NCBI RefSeq assembly: GCF_000745175.1
Contig: NZ_JQNI01000002.1
Location: 666,001-730,000 of the forward strand
From: Deinococcus sp. YIM 77859
GTDB taxonomy: Bacteria; Deinococcota; Deinococci; Deinococcales; Deinococcaceae
Length of the DNA: 64,000 nucleotides
Reading direction: 5' to 3'
The notes under the pieces are model-generated. The model ran no database searches and had not been told where the DNA came from. It worked only from the letters and a program-made list of their open reading frames with translations. Shown one piece after another: positions 39,602-55,782 of this stretch; position 1 is the stretch's first letter, and every line of letters starts with the position of its first letter. Made by a program: the position numbers and the translations under genes.

Positions 39602-41290
39602 TCAGTTGAGCCGGGTGATGCGGTTTTGGGGTCCGGGCGCCACCGTCTTCGACTTCAGGTAATTCTGGAAGGCGTCGAGGTCGACGTCACCGCCAAGGCG
39701 ATCAGTCCCCTGCGCAAACACCGTAAAGTTATCACCGCCGTCCGCGAGGAAGCTGTTGACGGTGACCCGGTAGCTGCGGCTGGGGTCCAGCGGCTCGCCG
39801 CCCAGCCTGATGTCACTGACCTTCTCGCCCTTGGGCTTGCTGTTGTCCCAGGTGTACGTGAAGCCCTCGCTGACCTGAAGGATGCGGTTCTGACCGGGGG
39901 CGGGATTATCAAACTGCTGTTCGAGGACGGCCTTGATCTGCGCGCCGGTCAGCGTGAGCACCGTCAGGGTGTTGCCGAAGGGCTGCACCGTGAAGGCGTC
40001 CCCGTAGGTGACCTTGCGCTCGGGGTTGGGCACATTCACGGGCAGGTCGGCGCGAATACCGCCGGGGTTCATAAAGGCAACCACTGCTCCGCCCTTTTCT
40101 GGGGCGCGGGTCGCGGCGAGTTGGGCGTCAGCGATCACGTCTCCCAGGGCACTTTCCCCAGCAGAATTCTGGGCGCGGGTAATCTGCTCGGCCCCTAGGG
40201 TGGCGATGGTCTGCCCCGCCACCGGATCGGTCAGGGCCTTTGCCTTCTGCACGAGGGCAGTCATGGCCGGATCCTTGGGGGCGGTGGCGGCATTCACGAC
40301 CACGTTGTTCGCCTTGACGGACAGCACGCGGTTGGCGCGGGTGTCAATGGTCAGGTCGAGGCGCTGGAGGAGGTGGCCGTAGGCGTCCCCCTGAATCACC
40401 ACGCGTTCCTGACCATTCGGACCGGGGACGCGGCAGTTGTAGCCGCGGTGGGTGTGGCCCGTCATGATGACGCTGACCGCCGGGTCCAGCTGGCGAGCGA
40501 TGTCCACGATGGGGCCGGTCAGCGTCTTGCAGTCCACGATGTCAAAGGCGTCTGTGCTTGAGCCCCCCTGGTGAACGAGCGCAATAATCGCGTCCGCGCC
40601 GCCCCGCTTGATCTGCGGGATCACGGCATTAATGGCCTTGACCTCATCCTCGAAGCGGAGGCCCGCCACCCCGCTGGGGGTCACCACGGTGGGCGTCTCC
40701 TTGAGCACCGCGCCGACGAACGCGATCCGCGCCGGGCCGACCCGCACGATCTTGTAGGCGGGCAGGACACGCTGCCCGGTCTTGGCGTCGAGCACATTCG
40801 CCGCGATGTAGGTGTACCCGGCCCCTGGGAAGGTGTTGTTGTACCGGCAGGCCCTGTCGGGCGCATTGCTGTCGCAGCCGCCCTTCTGAAAGCGCTGAAG
40901 TTCCGCAAAGCCGTAGTCAAACTCGTGGTTCCCCACCACGTTGACCTGCATCCCCAGCCGCGTGAGGGCGTCGATGGTCGGCTCGTCGCGCAGCAGGGCG
41001 CTGATCAGGGGGCTGGCCCCGGTCATGTCGCCCACCCCCACAAAGACCGTGTTGGGGTTAGCCTTTTTGGCCTCCGCGAGGATGCCGCCGATCGCCTCGA
41101 TGCCGCCCGCCTGCACGGTCAGCGTCTTGGTGCGGTCGGCAGGGTCGGGCACGCGAAAACTGGTGGGGAGCAGGTTCCCGTGAAAGTCATTCACACCGAT
41201 GACCGTCACGTCGGTCTGCGCGGGGCCGAGGATCATGGAGCAGCTGCTCAGGCTAAGCGCCGCTCCTACCAGCAACAGGTTCTGTTTCAT
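39602..41290 (-). CDS. Bifunctional metallophosphatase/5'-nucleotidase lipoprotein
   Basis: A 562-residue surface enzyme of the UshA family, which hydrolyses nucleotides or nucleotide sugars outside the membrane. Signal MKQNLLLVGAALSLSSCS with lipobox LSSC (Cys17). The metallophosphatase domain shows VNDFHGNLLP (Asp/His), VGDMTGAS, GNHEFDYG (catalytic His) and MTGHTHRGY, all metal ligands present. The C-terminal 5_nucleotid_C domain has NPGGIRADL and GDAFTVQPFGNTLTVLTLTG. ATG 41290 is chosen because TATGCT lies 8 nt upstream and the signal starts there; longer readings upstream add a non-signal stretch. Useful for nucleotide scavenging. Confidence 0.93.
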   Translation of the reverse strand: MKQNLLLVGAALSLSSCSMILGPAQTDVTVIGVNDFHGNLLPTSFRVPDPADRTKTLTVQAGGIEAIGGILAEAKKANPNTVFVGVGDMTGASPLISALLRDEPTIDALTRLGMQVNVVGNHEFDYGFAELQRFQKGGCDSNAPDRACRYNNTFPGAGYTYIAANVLDAKTGQRVLPAYKIVRVGPARIAFVGAVLKETPTVVTPSGVAGLRFEDEVKAINAVIPQIKRGGADAIIALVHQGGSSTDAFDIVDCKTLTGPIVDIARQLDPAVSVIMTGHTHRGYNCRVPGPNGQERVVIQGDAYGHLLQRLDLTIDTRANRVLSVKANNVVVNAATAPKDPAMTALVQKAKALTDPVAGQTIATLGAEQITRAQNSAGESALGDVIADAQLAATRAPEKGGAVVAFMNPGGIRADLPVNVPNPERKVTYGDAFTVQPFGNTLTVLTLTGAQIKAVLEQQFDNPAPGQNRILQVSEGFTYTWDNSKPKGEKVSDIRLGGEPLDPSRSYRVTVNSFLADGGDNFTVFAQGTDRLGGDVDLDAFQNYLKSKTVAPGPQNRITRLN

Positions 41291-41298
41291 GGACATCC

Positions 41299-41304
41299 AG
41301 CATA
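41299..41304 (-). promoter_or_regulatory. -10 box of the 5'-nucleotidase gene, leaderless type
   Basis: TATGCT on the minus strand, 8 nt before ATG 41290; supports this start over the upstream in-frame candidates. Confidence 0.5.
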
Positions 41305-41337
41305 CCCAGCCGCTGCCGCGCACGCATCAGCCCAGCG

Positions 41338-42533
41338 TCAGGCCAGCAGCCGCGTGCCCAGCAGGGCAGCGCGGACCGCCTGCAGGAACTGCTCGGGGTC
41401 CGCCGTGTTGCCCTGAGCCAGCGCTGCCCGCCCGCCCCCCCTGCCGCCCGTCACCCGGAGTGCGGCGTCCAGCAGCGCTGAAGCAGGACAGTCCACCCGG
41501 CGACTGCCAATGCCGCAGCGTCCCCCCACGGCCAGGGCGACCCGCACTTCCCCTTCCGGCGTCGCCGCCAGGGCCCCAGGCAGCAGCGCCGGGTCATCTA
41601 GCCGGAGGAAGCGCACGGGAACACCCGCGACCAGCTCAGGCCGCACCGCTTCTGCCAGAGCCTGGGCGAGGCGAGCGCGCAGCCGCAGGTCCTCCGCCTT
41701 CAGGGCGTCGCGCTCGGCGACCAAGGTCTCGACCCGGGCCGGCAGGTCCGCGACGGACGAACTGAAGCGCTGGGCGAGCGCGCGGGCACTGCGGTACACG
41801 CCCGCGAGGTACGCCCCCGCCTCCTCGCCCGCCATAAACACGACGCGGGTGAGGCCACCGCGGATACGCTCGGTGCGCAGCACGACCACCGGCGCAACCA
41901 GGCTGGCGCGGGGAACGTGGGTACCACCGCAGGCACTCACGTCGAAGGGGATGCCCGCTGCGTCCCGGAAGATCACCAGCCGCACGGCCCCGCGGACCTT
42001 GGGCTCTCGGCGCAGGCGGTAGCGGTGCAGTTCCGTTTCAGGGACAACGGGTGTCTCCAGCGTGAGGTCACCGCGGGCGAGCGTCTCGCGCAGCAGCGTC
42101 TCGGCAGCGAGCACGTCCGCCTCTGTGGGGTTACCCTCCAGGTCGATGGTGCTTTCGGCGCTGCGCATGCTGACCGCCGCCACGCGAAAAGCCGGGTTAA
42201 GACGAAAAAAGGCCTGCGCCAGCAGATGTTCGGCGCTGTGCCGGGCCATATGGCGCCAGCGGCGAGCAGCGTCCACCTCACCGCGAACAGGAGTTCCAAC
42301 CGGGGGCAGGTCTCCTTCTGCCTCATGCCAGATCACACCGCTCGCTTTGTCCCTCTGGGTGTCCCGCACGCGCGTCTCGCCGCCGGACCAGCGCAGCACA
42401 CCCGCGTCACCATTCTGGCCGCCACCTTCCGGATAGAACGCCGTGGCGTCCAGGGCCAGCGCGCCGTTGCGGACATCCACAACCGTCGCGCTAAAGGTCA
42501 AGCGGGTGGAATCTTCGGCATACAGGGGGCGGG

Positions 42534-42537
<4 letters not shown>
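41338..42537 (-). CDS. Alanyl-tRNA editing protein, AlaX-L type
   Basis: A 399-residue free-standing homologue of the AlaRS editing and C-terminal domains, which deacylates mischarged Ser- or Gly-tRNA(Ala). N-terminal beta-barrel TAFYPEGGGQNGD (residues 32-44); zinc site HSAEH near residue 100 and CGGTH near residue 199, all intact. A helical linker (AERDALKAEDLRLRARLAQ) leads to a DHHA1 domain ending GGRGGGRAALAQG. The start overlaps the upstream AAC(3)-like gene by 4 bp, so both come from one message beginning near 43350. Confidence 0.9.
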
Positions 42538-43343
<806 letters not shown>

Positions 43344-43350
43344 AGCTCCT

Positions 43351-43356
43351 AGTGTA
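43351..43356 (-). promoter_or_regulatory. -10 box of the AAC(3)-alaX operon, leaderless type
   Basis: TACACT on the minus strand, 7 nt before GTG 43343. An AGGAG within the gap could serve ATG 43334 instead. Confidence 0.5.
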
Positions 43357-43424
43357 GCGAGTGTCGCGCGCCGGTGGCAGGGGGCGGGAGAAGAGACGCT
43401 CAGCCCCCTGGCCTTTTGCTGCCC

Positions 43425-45581
43425 TCACTTCACAAACAGCATCTGACGGTACGTCGGCAGCGGCCACAGCGTCTCGCTCACCAGGCGTTCGAGCCGGTCG
43501 GCGGCTCCTCTCACCGCCTGCATGGCAGGGATGACGTGGTCACGCATGTGGTGCGCTTTCTCGTGGATCTCCTCGCCGCCCAGCGCCGCATTCTGCTCGC
43601 GCAGGTGCTGAAGGGCGTCGTAGAGGTCATCCGTCACGGCAGCGACCTCGCTGGCGGTCGCGGTGAGCGCTCGAGCGGGCGTCTTTACGGCACACAGCTC
43701 CCGCAGGTAATTCGCGGCGGCGGGCAGGATCATCGTTTGGGCGATGTACTCGGTGGTCTCGCCCTCGATGTTCACGGTTTTGAAGTACTGGTCGTAGAGA
43801 ACTTCCTGACGGGCCTGCACCTCACGCTCCGAGAGGACGCCGTAACGGCTAAAGAGCGTCACGTTCTTGGGGTCACTGAGGCGCTCGATGGCGTCCAGGC
43901 TGGTGCGCAGGTTCAGCAGGCCCCGCCGCTCGGCCTCCTCGTGCCACGCCTGCGCGTACCCGTCGCCGTTAAAGACGATGCGCCGGTGCCGTGCGTAGGT
44001 CTCCTTCACGACCTGCACAGCGGCGCTGTCGATGTCCTGGCCCTCCTCCAGCTTGGCGCGGAGCTGCGCGCTGAGCGCCTCGATGGCATCGGCGACGATG
44101 GTATTCAGCACGGTGATCGGAAAGCTGATGCTCTGCGACGAGCCGACGGCGCGGAACTCGAACTTGTTGCCGGTAAAGGCAAAAGGGCTCGTGCGGTTGC
44201 GGTCTCCGGCGTGGCGGGGAAGGTGCGGCAACACCGGAACGCCCAGCCCCAAGACGCCCGCCTCGGCACCGCGCCCGCCCTCTCCGCTCACCAGCCGCTC
44301 AAAGATGTCCGTGAGCTCTTCTCCCAAAAAGATGCTGATGATGGCAGGAGGAGCCTCGTTCGCGCCCAGGCGGTGGTCGTTGCTGGCCGAAGCCACGCTT
44401 ACACGCAGGAGGTCTTGGTGTTCGTCCACGGCCTTGAGCACCGCCGCGCAGAAAAAGAGAAACTGCGCGTTCTCGTGAGGCGTCTCACCGGGATCCAGGA
44501 GGTTCAGGCCGCTGCTCGTGCTCATCGACCAGTTGCAGTGCTTGCCGCTGCCGTTCACACCCGCAAAGGGCTTCTCGTGCAGCAGCGCGACCAGACCGTA
44601 TTTGCGCGCTGTATTGCGCAGCACCTGCATCACGAGCTGCTGGTGATCGGCAGCCACATTGCTCGCTTCAAAGATCGGGGCAACCTCGAACTGACCGGGC
44701 GCGACCTCGTTGTGACGGGTTTTGACCGGCACGCCAAGCGCGTAGAGCTGGTGCTCGACATCCGTCATAAAGGAGAGCACTCGGTCGGGAATGGCCCCGA
44801 AGTAGTGGTCTTCGAGCTCCTGACCACGCGGCGGCTTCGCACCAAACAGGGTGCGGCCCGTCATCACCAGGTCAGGGCGGCGGTAGTAGTACTCCTCGGC
44901 GATCAGGAAATATTCCTGCTCTGCCCCCAGCGTACTGCTCACGCGGGTGTCCTCGGGGTGACCAAACAGGCGCAGGGCCGCCTGAGCACTCCTGTTGAGC
45001 GCTTCGGTGGAGCGCAGCAGCGGCGTCTTGTTGTCGAGCGCCTCGCCCGTCCAGGAGGCAAAGGCCGTGGGGATACACAGGGTTGCCCCGTTGGCGTGCC
45101 GCATGATAAAGGCCGGGCTGGAGGGATCCCAGGCCGTATACCCGCGGGCCTCAAAGGTCGCGCGCAGGCCCCCGGAGGGAAAAGAGCTCGCGTCGGGCTC
45201 CGCCTGAATCAGCTCCTTGCCGCTGAAGGAGGCGATGGCGCCGCCGTCACTCGTGGGGGTGAGAAAGGCGTCGTGCTTCTCGGCGGTATAGCCGGTGAGG
45301 GGCTGAAACCAGTGGGTGTAGTGGGTTGCCCCCTTCTCGAGCGCCCAGGCCTTCATTGCGAGGGCCACCGTGTCGGCAATCGCCGGGTCCAGCCGCTCGC
45401 CCCGTTCCAGCGTGGCCTGCAGGCTGCGGTACACCGGCTTGCTGAGCCGCACCCTAAGTTCATCGAGCGTGAGCACGTCGCTGGCAAACAGTTCCCCAAA
45501 CACCTGCGCGGGCGTCGCCGGGGCGGGGGCCTCCACCCGCCAGTTGCGGGCAGCGGAGATCACATCGAAATCACGGTTCAT
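43425..45581 (-). CDS. glnN: Type III glutamine synthetase
   Basis: A 718-residue GSIII, which makes glutamine from glutamate, ammonia and ATP as a large dodecamer. Signatures are [11 protein letters not shown] (first Glu metal ligands), [33 protein letters not shown] (ammonia/ATP site), and [21 protein letters not shown]. The length is typical of GSIII and far above GSI. The GGAGGG ribosome site precedes ATG 45581. It is divergent from glnA with 247 bp between them and has a sigma-70 promoter (TTGACC/TATACT). Such GSIII genes are often nitrogen-regulated. Confidence 0.96.
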   Translation of the reverse strand: MNRDFDVISAARNWRVEAPAPATPAQVFGELFASDVLTLDELRVRLSKPVYRSLQATLERGERLDPAIADTVALAMKAWALEKGATHYTHWFQPLTGYTAEKHDAFLTPTSDGGAIASFSGKELIQAEPDASSFPSGGLRATFEARGYTAWDPSSPAFIMRHANGATLCIPTAFASWTGEALDNKTPLLRSTEALNRSAQAALRLFGHPEDTRVSSTLGAEQEYFLIAEEYYYRRPDLVMTGRTLFGAKPPRGQELEDHYFGAIPDRVLSFMTDVEHQLYALGVPVKTRHNEVAPGQFEVAPIFEASNVAADHQQLVMQVLRNTARKYGLVALLHEKPFAGVNGSGKHCNWSMSTSSGLNLLDPGETPHENAQFLFFCAAVLKAVDEHQDLLRVSVASASNDHRLGANEAPPAIISIFLGEELTDIFERLVSGEGGRGAEAGVLGLGVPVLPHLPRHAGDRNRTSPFAFTGNKFEFRAVGSSQSISFPITVLNTIVADAIEALSAQLRAKLEEGQDIDSAAVQVVKETYARHRRIVFNGDGYAQAWHEEAERRGLLNLRTSLDAIERLSDPKNVTLFSRYGVLSEREVQARQEVLYDQYFKTVNIEGETTEYIAQTMILPAAANYLRELCAVKTPARALTATASEVAAVTDDLYDALQHLREQNAALGGEEIHEKAHHMRDHVIPAMQAVRGAADRLERLVSETLWPLPTYRQMLFVK

Positions 45582-45639
45582 AGAACTTTCCCTCCAGACG
45601 GGGCAGGTAGGGCCGCAGCCTCATCCCGCGACTGCGCCG

Positions 45640-45669
45640 AGTATAGGTTCCTCCTGAAGAGGCGGTCAA
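45640..45669 (-). promoter_or_regulatory. Promoter of glnN
   Basis: On the minus strand TTGACC (45664-45669), an 18-bp spacer and TATACT (45640-45645), close to the sigma-70 consensus. The leader is about 50 nt, with GGAGGG before the ATG. Confidence 0.75.
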
Positions 45670-45677
45670 CCTAAGAA

Positions 45678-45740
45678 GAACAACTTGCACAGATAAGCCA
45701 GGAGACAACCCTTTTCATCCTGTCTTTGTGCAATTTGTTC
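45678..45740. repeat. Long inverted repeat in the glnN-glnA regulatory region
   Basis: GAACAACTTGCACA (45678-45691) and TGTGCAATTTGTTC (45727-45740) are inverted copies matching at 13 of 14 positions, 49 bp apart centre to centre. The first arm lies just upstream of the glnN -35 box. The second overlaps a smaller inverted repeat TTTGTT-CA-AACAAA (45734-45747). The position fits a shared operator for a nitrogen regulator. Confidence 0.6.
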
Positions 45741-45791
45741 AAACAAAAAGCGACAGACCTTGAGGGAAGTGGCGACAAGCGGCTGCGGGAC

Positions 45792-45821
45792 TTGCAGCGC
45801 CCCCCCCGCGCTCGCTACGGT
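45792..45821 (+). promoter_or_regulatory. Promoter of glnA, leaderless type
   Basis: TTGCAG (45792-45797), an 18-bp spacer and TACGGT (45816-45821), which lies 7 nt before ATG 45829. No Shine-Dalgarno sequence precedes the ATG. Confidence 0.55.
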
Positions 45822-45828
45822 CCATGCC

Positions 45829-47178
45829 ATGACACGAGTGCCGCCCCAAAACGCCCAGGACCTGCTGGAGACCCTCCAGGCGCAGGACGTGGCGTTTTTA
45901 CGCCTGCAATTCACCGACATCCTCGGCACGACCAAGAACGTGGAGGTTCCCCGGTCGCAGTTTGAAAAGGCCCTGCGCGGCGACGTGACTTTTGACGGGA
46001 GCGCGGTGGAGGGGTTCACGCGGGTCGAAGAGAGCGACATGCTGCTCTCACCGGACCTGTCCACCTTTCTGATCTATCCCCCCTTTGCCCCCGAGGAGGA
46101 AGGCGGACGGGTGGCGCGGCTGATCTGTGACGTTACCCTGCCGGACGGCACGCCGTTTGAGGGGGATCCCCGGCGGGTCTTGAAGCGGCAGGTCGAGCGA
46201 GCAGCGGGGCTAGGCTTCGAAATGTTTGTGGGCACCGAGCCGGAATTCTTTCTGTTTGAGCGGAATGCCGGGGGAGGCGGCCTTCCGGTCACACACGACA
46301 AAGCGGGGTACTTCGACCTTGCGCCGGTGGACAAGGGCGAGCGCATTCGCCGCGAGATCACACAGAGGCTGGTGCAGATGGGGTTTGAGATCGAGGCCGC
46401 ACACCACGAGGTTGCGCCGGGTCAGCACGAGATTGACTTTCGTTATGCCCCCGCGCTGGAGGCGGCTGACCGCATCGCGACCTTTAAATTCGTGGTGAAG
46501 CGGGTCGCGCTGGAACACGGGTTGACCGCCAGCTTCCTGCCCAAACCCATCGCGGGCATCAGCGGCTCAGGGATGCACTGTCACCTCAGCCTGTTCCGCG
46601 ACGGGGTCAACGCCTTTGCGGACGCGGCCGGCGAGCACGGCTTGTCGGACACGGCGCGCCACTTTATCGCTGGGCTCCTGGAACACGCCGAGGGCATGAC
46701 GGCCGTCACCAACCCCCTGGTGAACAGCTACAAGCGCCTGGTACCGGGCTTCGAGGCCCCGGTGAACGTGGCCTGGAGCACGAGTAATCGCTCGGCCCTG
46801 ATTCGTATCCCGGCCAAACGCGGCGCCTCTACCCGCGCGGAGGTGCGGATGCCAGACCCCAGTTGCAATCCCTATCTGGCGCTCGCGGTGATGTTGGCGG
46901 CAGGCCTAGACGGCATCGAGCAAAGGCTCGAGCCGCCGCCCGCCATCGCGCGCAACATCTTCCGCATGACGGTCCGCGAAAAGCGCCACCACCGCATCCG
47001 CGAGCTGCCCACCGACCTGCGGGAGGCCGTCAACGAACTGGAAAAGGACGAGGTGATCGGGCGCGCCCTGGGCGAACACGTGATGGAGCACTTTCTGGCA
47101 GCCAAACGCGCTGAGTGGGCCGAGTACAGCATGACCGTCCACCCCTGGGAACTGGACCGCTACCTCGACCTGATCTGA
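45829..47178 (+). CDS. glnA: Type I glutamine synthetase
   Basis: A 449-residue GSI of the alpha-type length. DFGSAVEGF-like loop reads TFDGSAVEGFTRVEESD; metal and substrate motifs are GTEPEFFLFE, EVAPGQHEIDF, FLPKPIAGISGSGMHCHLSLF and NRSALIRIP. The adenylylation tyrosine region (NLYDLP in enterics) is replaced by a segment reading HRIRELPTDL, so this enzyme should not be regulated by adenylylation. ATG 45829 fits the TACGGT box; an upstream in-frame ATG at 45760 lies before the promoter. Having both GSI and GSIII divergently arranged suggests joint nitrogen control. Confidence 0.95.
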   Translation: MTRVPPQNAQDLLETLQAQDVAFLRLQFTDILGTTKNVEVPRSQFEKALRGDVTFDGSAVEGFTRVEESDMLLSPDLSTFLIYPPFAPEEEGGRVARLICDVTLPDGTPFEGDPRRVLKRQVERAAGLGFEMFVGTEPEFFLFERNAGGGGLPVTHDKAGYFDLAPVDKGERIRREITQRLVQMGFEIEAAHHEVAPGQHEIDFRYAPALEAADRIATFKFVVKRVALEHGLTASFLPKPIAGISGSGMHCHLSLFRDGVNAFADAAGEHGLSDTARHFIAGLLEHAEGMTAVTNPLVNSYKRLVPGFEAPVNVAWSTSNRSALIRIPAKRGASTRAEVRMPDPSCNPYLALAVMLAAGLDGIEQRLEPPPAIARNIFRMTVREKRHHRIRELPTDLREAVNELEKDEVIGRALGEHVMEHFLAAKRAEWAEYSMTVHPWELDRYLDLI

Positions 47179-47323
47179 GGTGGGAAGCCAGCCTCCCCCC
47201 AAAACCCCCACCGCGCGCCTTCGGCTGCTCCACAGCGCGCCAAGCGCAGAGAAATTGTTCCCATTCAGCGCTTCAGAGCAATTTTTGGCTGCGAAGCTTT
47301 TGTGGAAGCGGTTTTTGCTGCCC
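47179..47323 (+). other. Intergenic region after glnA
   Basis: Contains a possible terminator: GCGCGC (47213-47218) / GCGCGC (47235-47240) with a 16-nt loop and no T-run. The rest is AT-richer than its surroundings (stretches such as GCAATTTTTGG near 47278) and leads to the livK control region. No gene was seen. Confidence 0.35.
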
Positions 47324-47342
47324 GTGACCTCATGAGGGTCAC
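47324..47342 (+). promoter_or_regulatory. Candidate operator upstream of livK
   Basis: Perfect inverted repeat GTGACC (47324-47329) / GGTCAC (47337-47342) separated by 7 nt, ending 1 bp before the -35 box. This is a good position for an activator or repressor controlling the branched-chain amino-acid transporter. Confidence 0.55.
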
Positions 47343-47343
47343 A

Positions 47344-47373
47344 TTGACTTCCCTTTAGGAACGTGCCTAGAAT
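47344..47373 (+). promoter_or_regulatory. Sigma-70-type promoter of livK
   Basis: TTGACT (47344-47349), an 18-bp spacer and TAGAAT (47368-47373). The leader of about 40 nt ends in a CGGAGG ribosome site before ATG 47423. Confidence 0.8.
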
Positions 47374-47422
47374 TGGCGCATCTCGACAACAGCGCGCGAG
47401 CGCAACCCTTTTCGGAGGACGC

Positions 47423-48577
47423 ATGAAGAAAACCGCCCTGAGCCTTTCCATCCTGGCCACCCTCGCCCTGGGCAGTGCCAGTGCCCAGACGGTCGTGAAG
47501 ATCGCTACCCTCTCGCCGCTTTCCGGTGGGCAGAGCGACCTCGGCACGCAGATTCGCAACGGCGCGCAGCTGGCGGTCAACGAGTACAAGCCGCAGTTCA
47601 AGAAGCTGGGCATGGACCTGCAGCTCGTCGCCTACGACGATCAGGCCGACCCGGCGACCGGCACGGCACAGGCCCGCAAGATCGCCGCCGACCGCTCTAT
47701 TCTGGCGGTGGTGGGCACGCTCAACAGTGGTGTTGCTATTCCCTCCAGCCAGGCGCTCGCGCCCAGTCACGTGGCGATGGTGAGCCCGGCGAACACTGCC
47801 AACCAGGTCACCGACCGTGGCCTGAGCAACATGAACCGCATCGTTGCTCGTGACGACGCGCAGGGCCCGGCGGGAGCGAACTTTATCACGCAGAACCTCA
47901 AGGCCAAGAAGGTCTACATCCTCAACGACAAGACGGCGTACGGCGAAGGCCTGGCCAAGGAGGTCGAAAAGGCCCTCAAAGCCAAGGGCGTGCAGGTGAT
48001 CACCAACGAGGGCACCGAGGAAAAGAGCGACTTTTCCAGCATCATTGCCAAGATCAAGCTGCAGCGCCCGGATGCCATCTACTTCGGCGGCATCTACAAC
48101 CAGGTGGGCGTGTTTATCAAGCAGCTCCGCGAGGCGGGCATCACTGCGCCGGTGGTGGGCGGCGACGGTCTCGACAGCGCCGAACTGGCTACGATCGCCG
48201 GGAAGGGCGCCAACAACATCTACTTCACGACGGTGGCCGCGCCCATCGAGGCGCTGCCCGCCGCGCGGACGTTTGCGACCAACTTCCAGAAGACCTTCAA
48301 GGATCAGGCGCAGGGCTTCGGGGCCTTTGGGTATGACGCGGCCAAGGTGGTTCTTCAGGGCATCCTGAACGCGGCCAAGGCCAACGGCAACAAGGTGCCG
48401 AGCCGCGAGCAGGTTGAGCAGGCCATTCGCAAGGGCAACTTCACCGGTCTCCTCTCCGGCAACGTCAGCTTCAACAGCGTCGGGGACCGCAAGGCCGCCA
48501 CGCTGTACGTGATGAATGTCGACAACGGCAAGTACAAGCTGGCGACCAGCATTCCGGTTAAGCCTGCCCGGCAGTAA
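47423..48577 (+). CDS. livK: Branched-chain amino-acid ABC transporter, substrate-binding protein
   Basis: A 384-residue periplasm-side binding protein of the Leu/Ile/Val family. Signal peptide residues 1-21 (MKKTALSLSILATLALGSASA), no lipobox. Peripla_BP_6 motifs are IATLSPLSGGQSDLGTQIRNGAQLAV, ALAPSHVAMVSPANTANQ, and ILNDKTAYGEGLAKEV. The CGGAGG ribosome site fixes the ATG; a reading from 47363 would begin upstream of the promoter's 5' end. It heads the liv cluster, with a terminator after it that probably sets a higher level of binding protein than of membrane subunits. Confidence 0.94.
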   Translation: MKKTALSLSILATLALGSASAQTVVKIATLSPLSGGQSDLGTQIRNGAQLAVNEYKPQFKKLGMDLQLVAYDDQADPATGTAQARKIAADRSILAVVGTLNSGVAIPSSQALAPSHVAMVSPANTANQVTDRGLSNMNRIVARDDAQGPAGANFITQNLKAKKVYILNDKTAYGEGLAKEVEKALKAKGVQVITNEGTEEKSDFSSIIAKIKLQRPDAIYFGGIYNQVGVFIKQLREAGITAPVVGGDGLDSAELATIAGKGANNIYFTTVAAPIEALPAARTFATNFQKTFKDQAQGFGAFGYDAAKVVLQGILNAAKANGNKVPSREQVEQAIRKGNFTGLLSGNVSFNSVGDRKAATLYVMNVDNGKYKLATSIPVKPARQ

Positions 48578-48634
48578 GCGCCTTGGCCGGGACATCCCGG
48601 CGGCCCCACTTCCGACCTTCCCCCCATGAGTCAC

Positions 48635-48667
48635 GGGGCTGGGCACCTCGCCCGGCCCCTTCTTTTT
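48635..48667 (+). terminator. Terminator or attenuator after livK
   Basis: Stem GGGGCTGGGC (48635-48644) / GCCCGGCCCC (48650-48659), 10 bp with one G-T pair and a 5-nt loop, followed by TTCTTTTT. This is the clearest intrinsic terminator in the window. Confidence 0.85.
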
Positions 48668-48804
48668 GAGGGCTTCCTTGTGGCCCAAGAAGGGGCGTGT
48701 GGCGGCAGAATAGGGTAGGTCCAGTCCCCCTTCTCTGACCGCTCGCCGTTCTTCGTTTCTCCCCCGCCGCGCTGCGGGATGACCTCTGAGAGAGGAGCTG
48801 GATT

Positions 48805-53015
<4,211 letters not shown>

Positions 53016-53026
53016 CCCAACGTCAG

Positions 53027-53075
53027 GCGGCCAGGAGAGCCGGAGCCACCGCTCCCGCCTCCTGGCCGCTCCGCT
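53027..53075 (+). terminator. Terminator of the liv operon
   Basis: Perfect 11-bp stem GCGGCCAGGAG (53027-53037) / CTCCTGGCCGC (53059-53069), followed shortly by CTTTCTC. Confidence 0.75.
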
Positions 53076-53111
53076 TTCTCTCCAGAGTTACGGTTCTTAG
53101 CCTTCAATAAA

Positions 53112-53132
53112 CTTGACATGACCTCACTCAAG
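53112..53132 (+). promoter_or_regulatory. HspR-type HAIR operator at clpB
   Basis: CTTGACA (53112-53118), N7, ACTCAAG (53126-53132). The HAIR consensus is CTTGAGT-N7-ACTCAAG; the right arm is perfect and the left matches 5 of 7. It overlaps the -35 hexamer of clpB, as expected for repression by HspR, a heat-shock repressor known from Deinococcus and Actinobacteria. Confidence 0.75.
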
Positions 53133-53141
53133 TTTTAGACT
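53113..53141 (+). promoter_or_regulatory. Promoter of clpB
   Basis: Perfect -35 TTGACA (53113-53118), a 17-bp spacer and TAGACT (53136-53141). AAGGAGG follows before the TTG start at 53167. Confidence 0.85.
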
Positions 53142-53166
53142 GGGGCCACCAAAGGAGGTTTCGACC

Positions 53167-55725
<2,559 letters not shown>

Positions 55726-55735
55726 GCTCGCTGCA

Positions 55736-55774
55736 CAAGAAGCCGCCGCCCCCGTAAAGGGCGGCGGCTTCTTG
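55736..55774. terminator. Bidirectional terminator between clpB and a small convergent gene
   Basis: Perfect 16-bp stem CAAGAAGCCGCCGCCC (55736-55751) / GGGCGGCGGCTTCTTG (55759-55774), 7-nt loop. It ends 8 bp before the stop of the convergent small gene, so it serves both. Confidence 0.85.
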
Positions 55775-55782
55775 TGTGCTCC

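Noticed and set aside
43374..45674. A 766-codon plus-strand frame opposite glnN
   Set aside because: It runs through the whole GSIII gene and its promoter; the residue mix (His/Arg/Gly/Val) is typical of antisense shadows.
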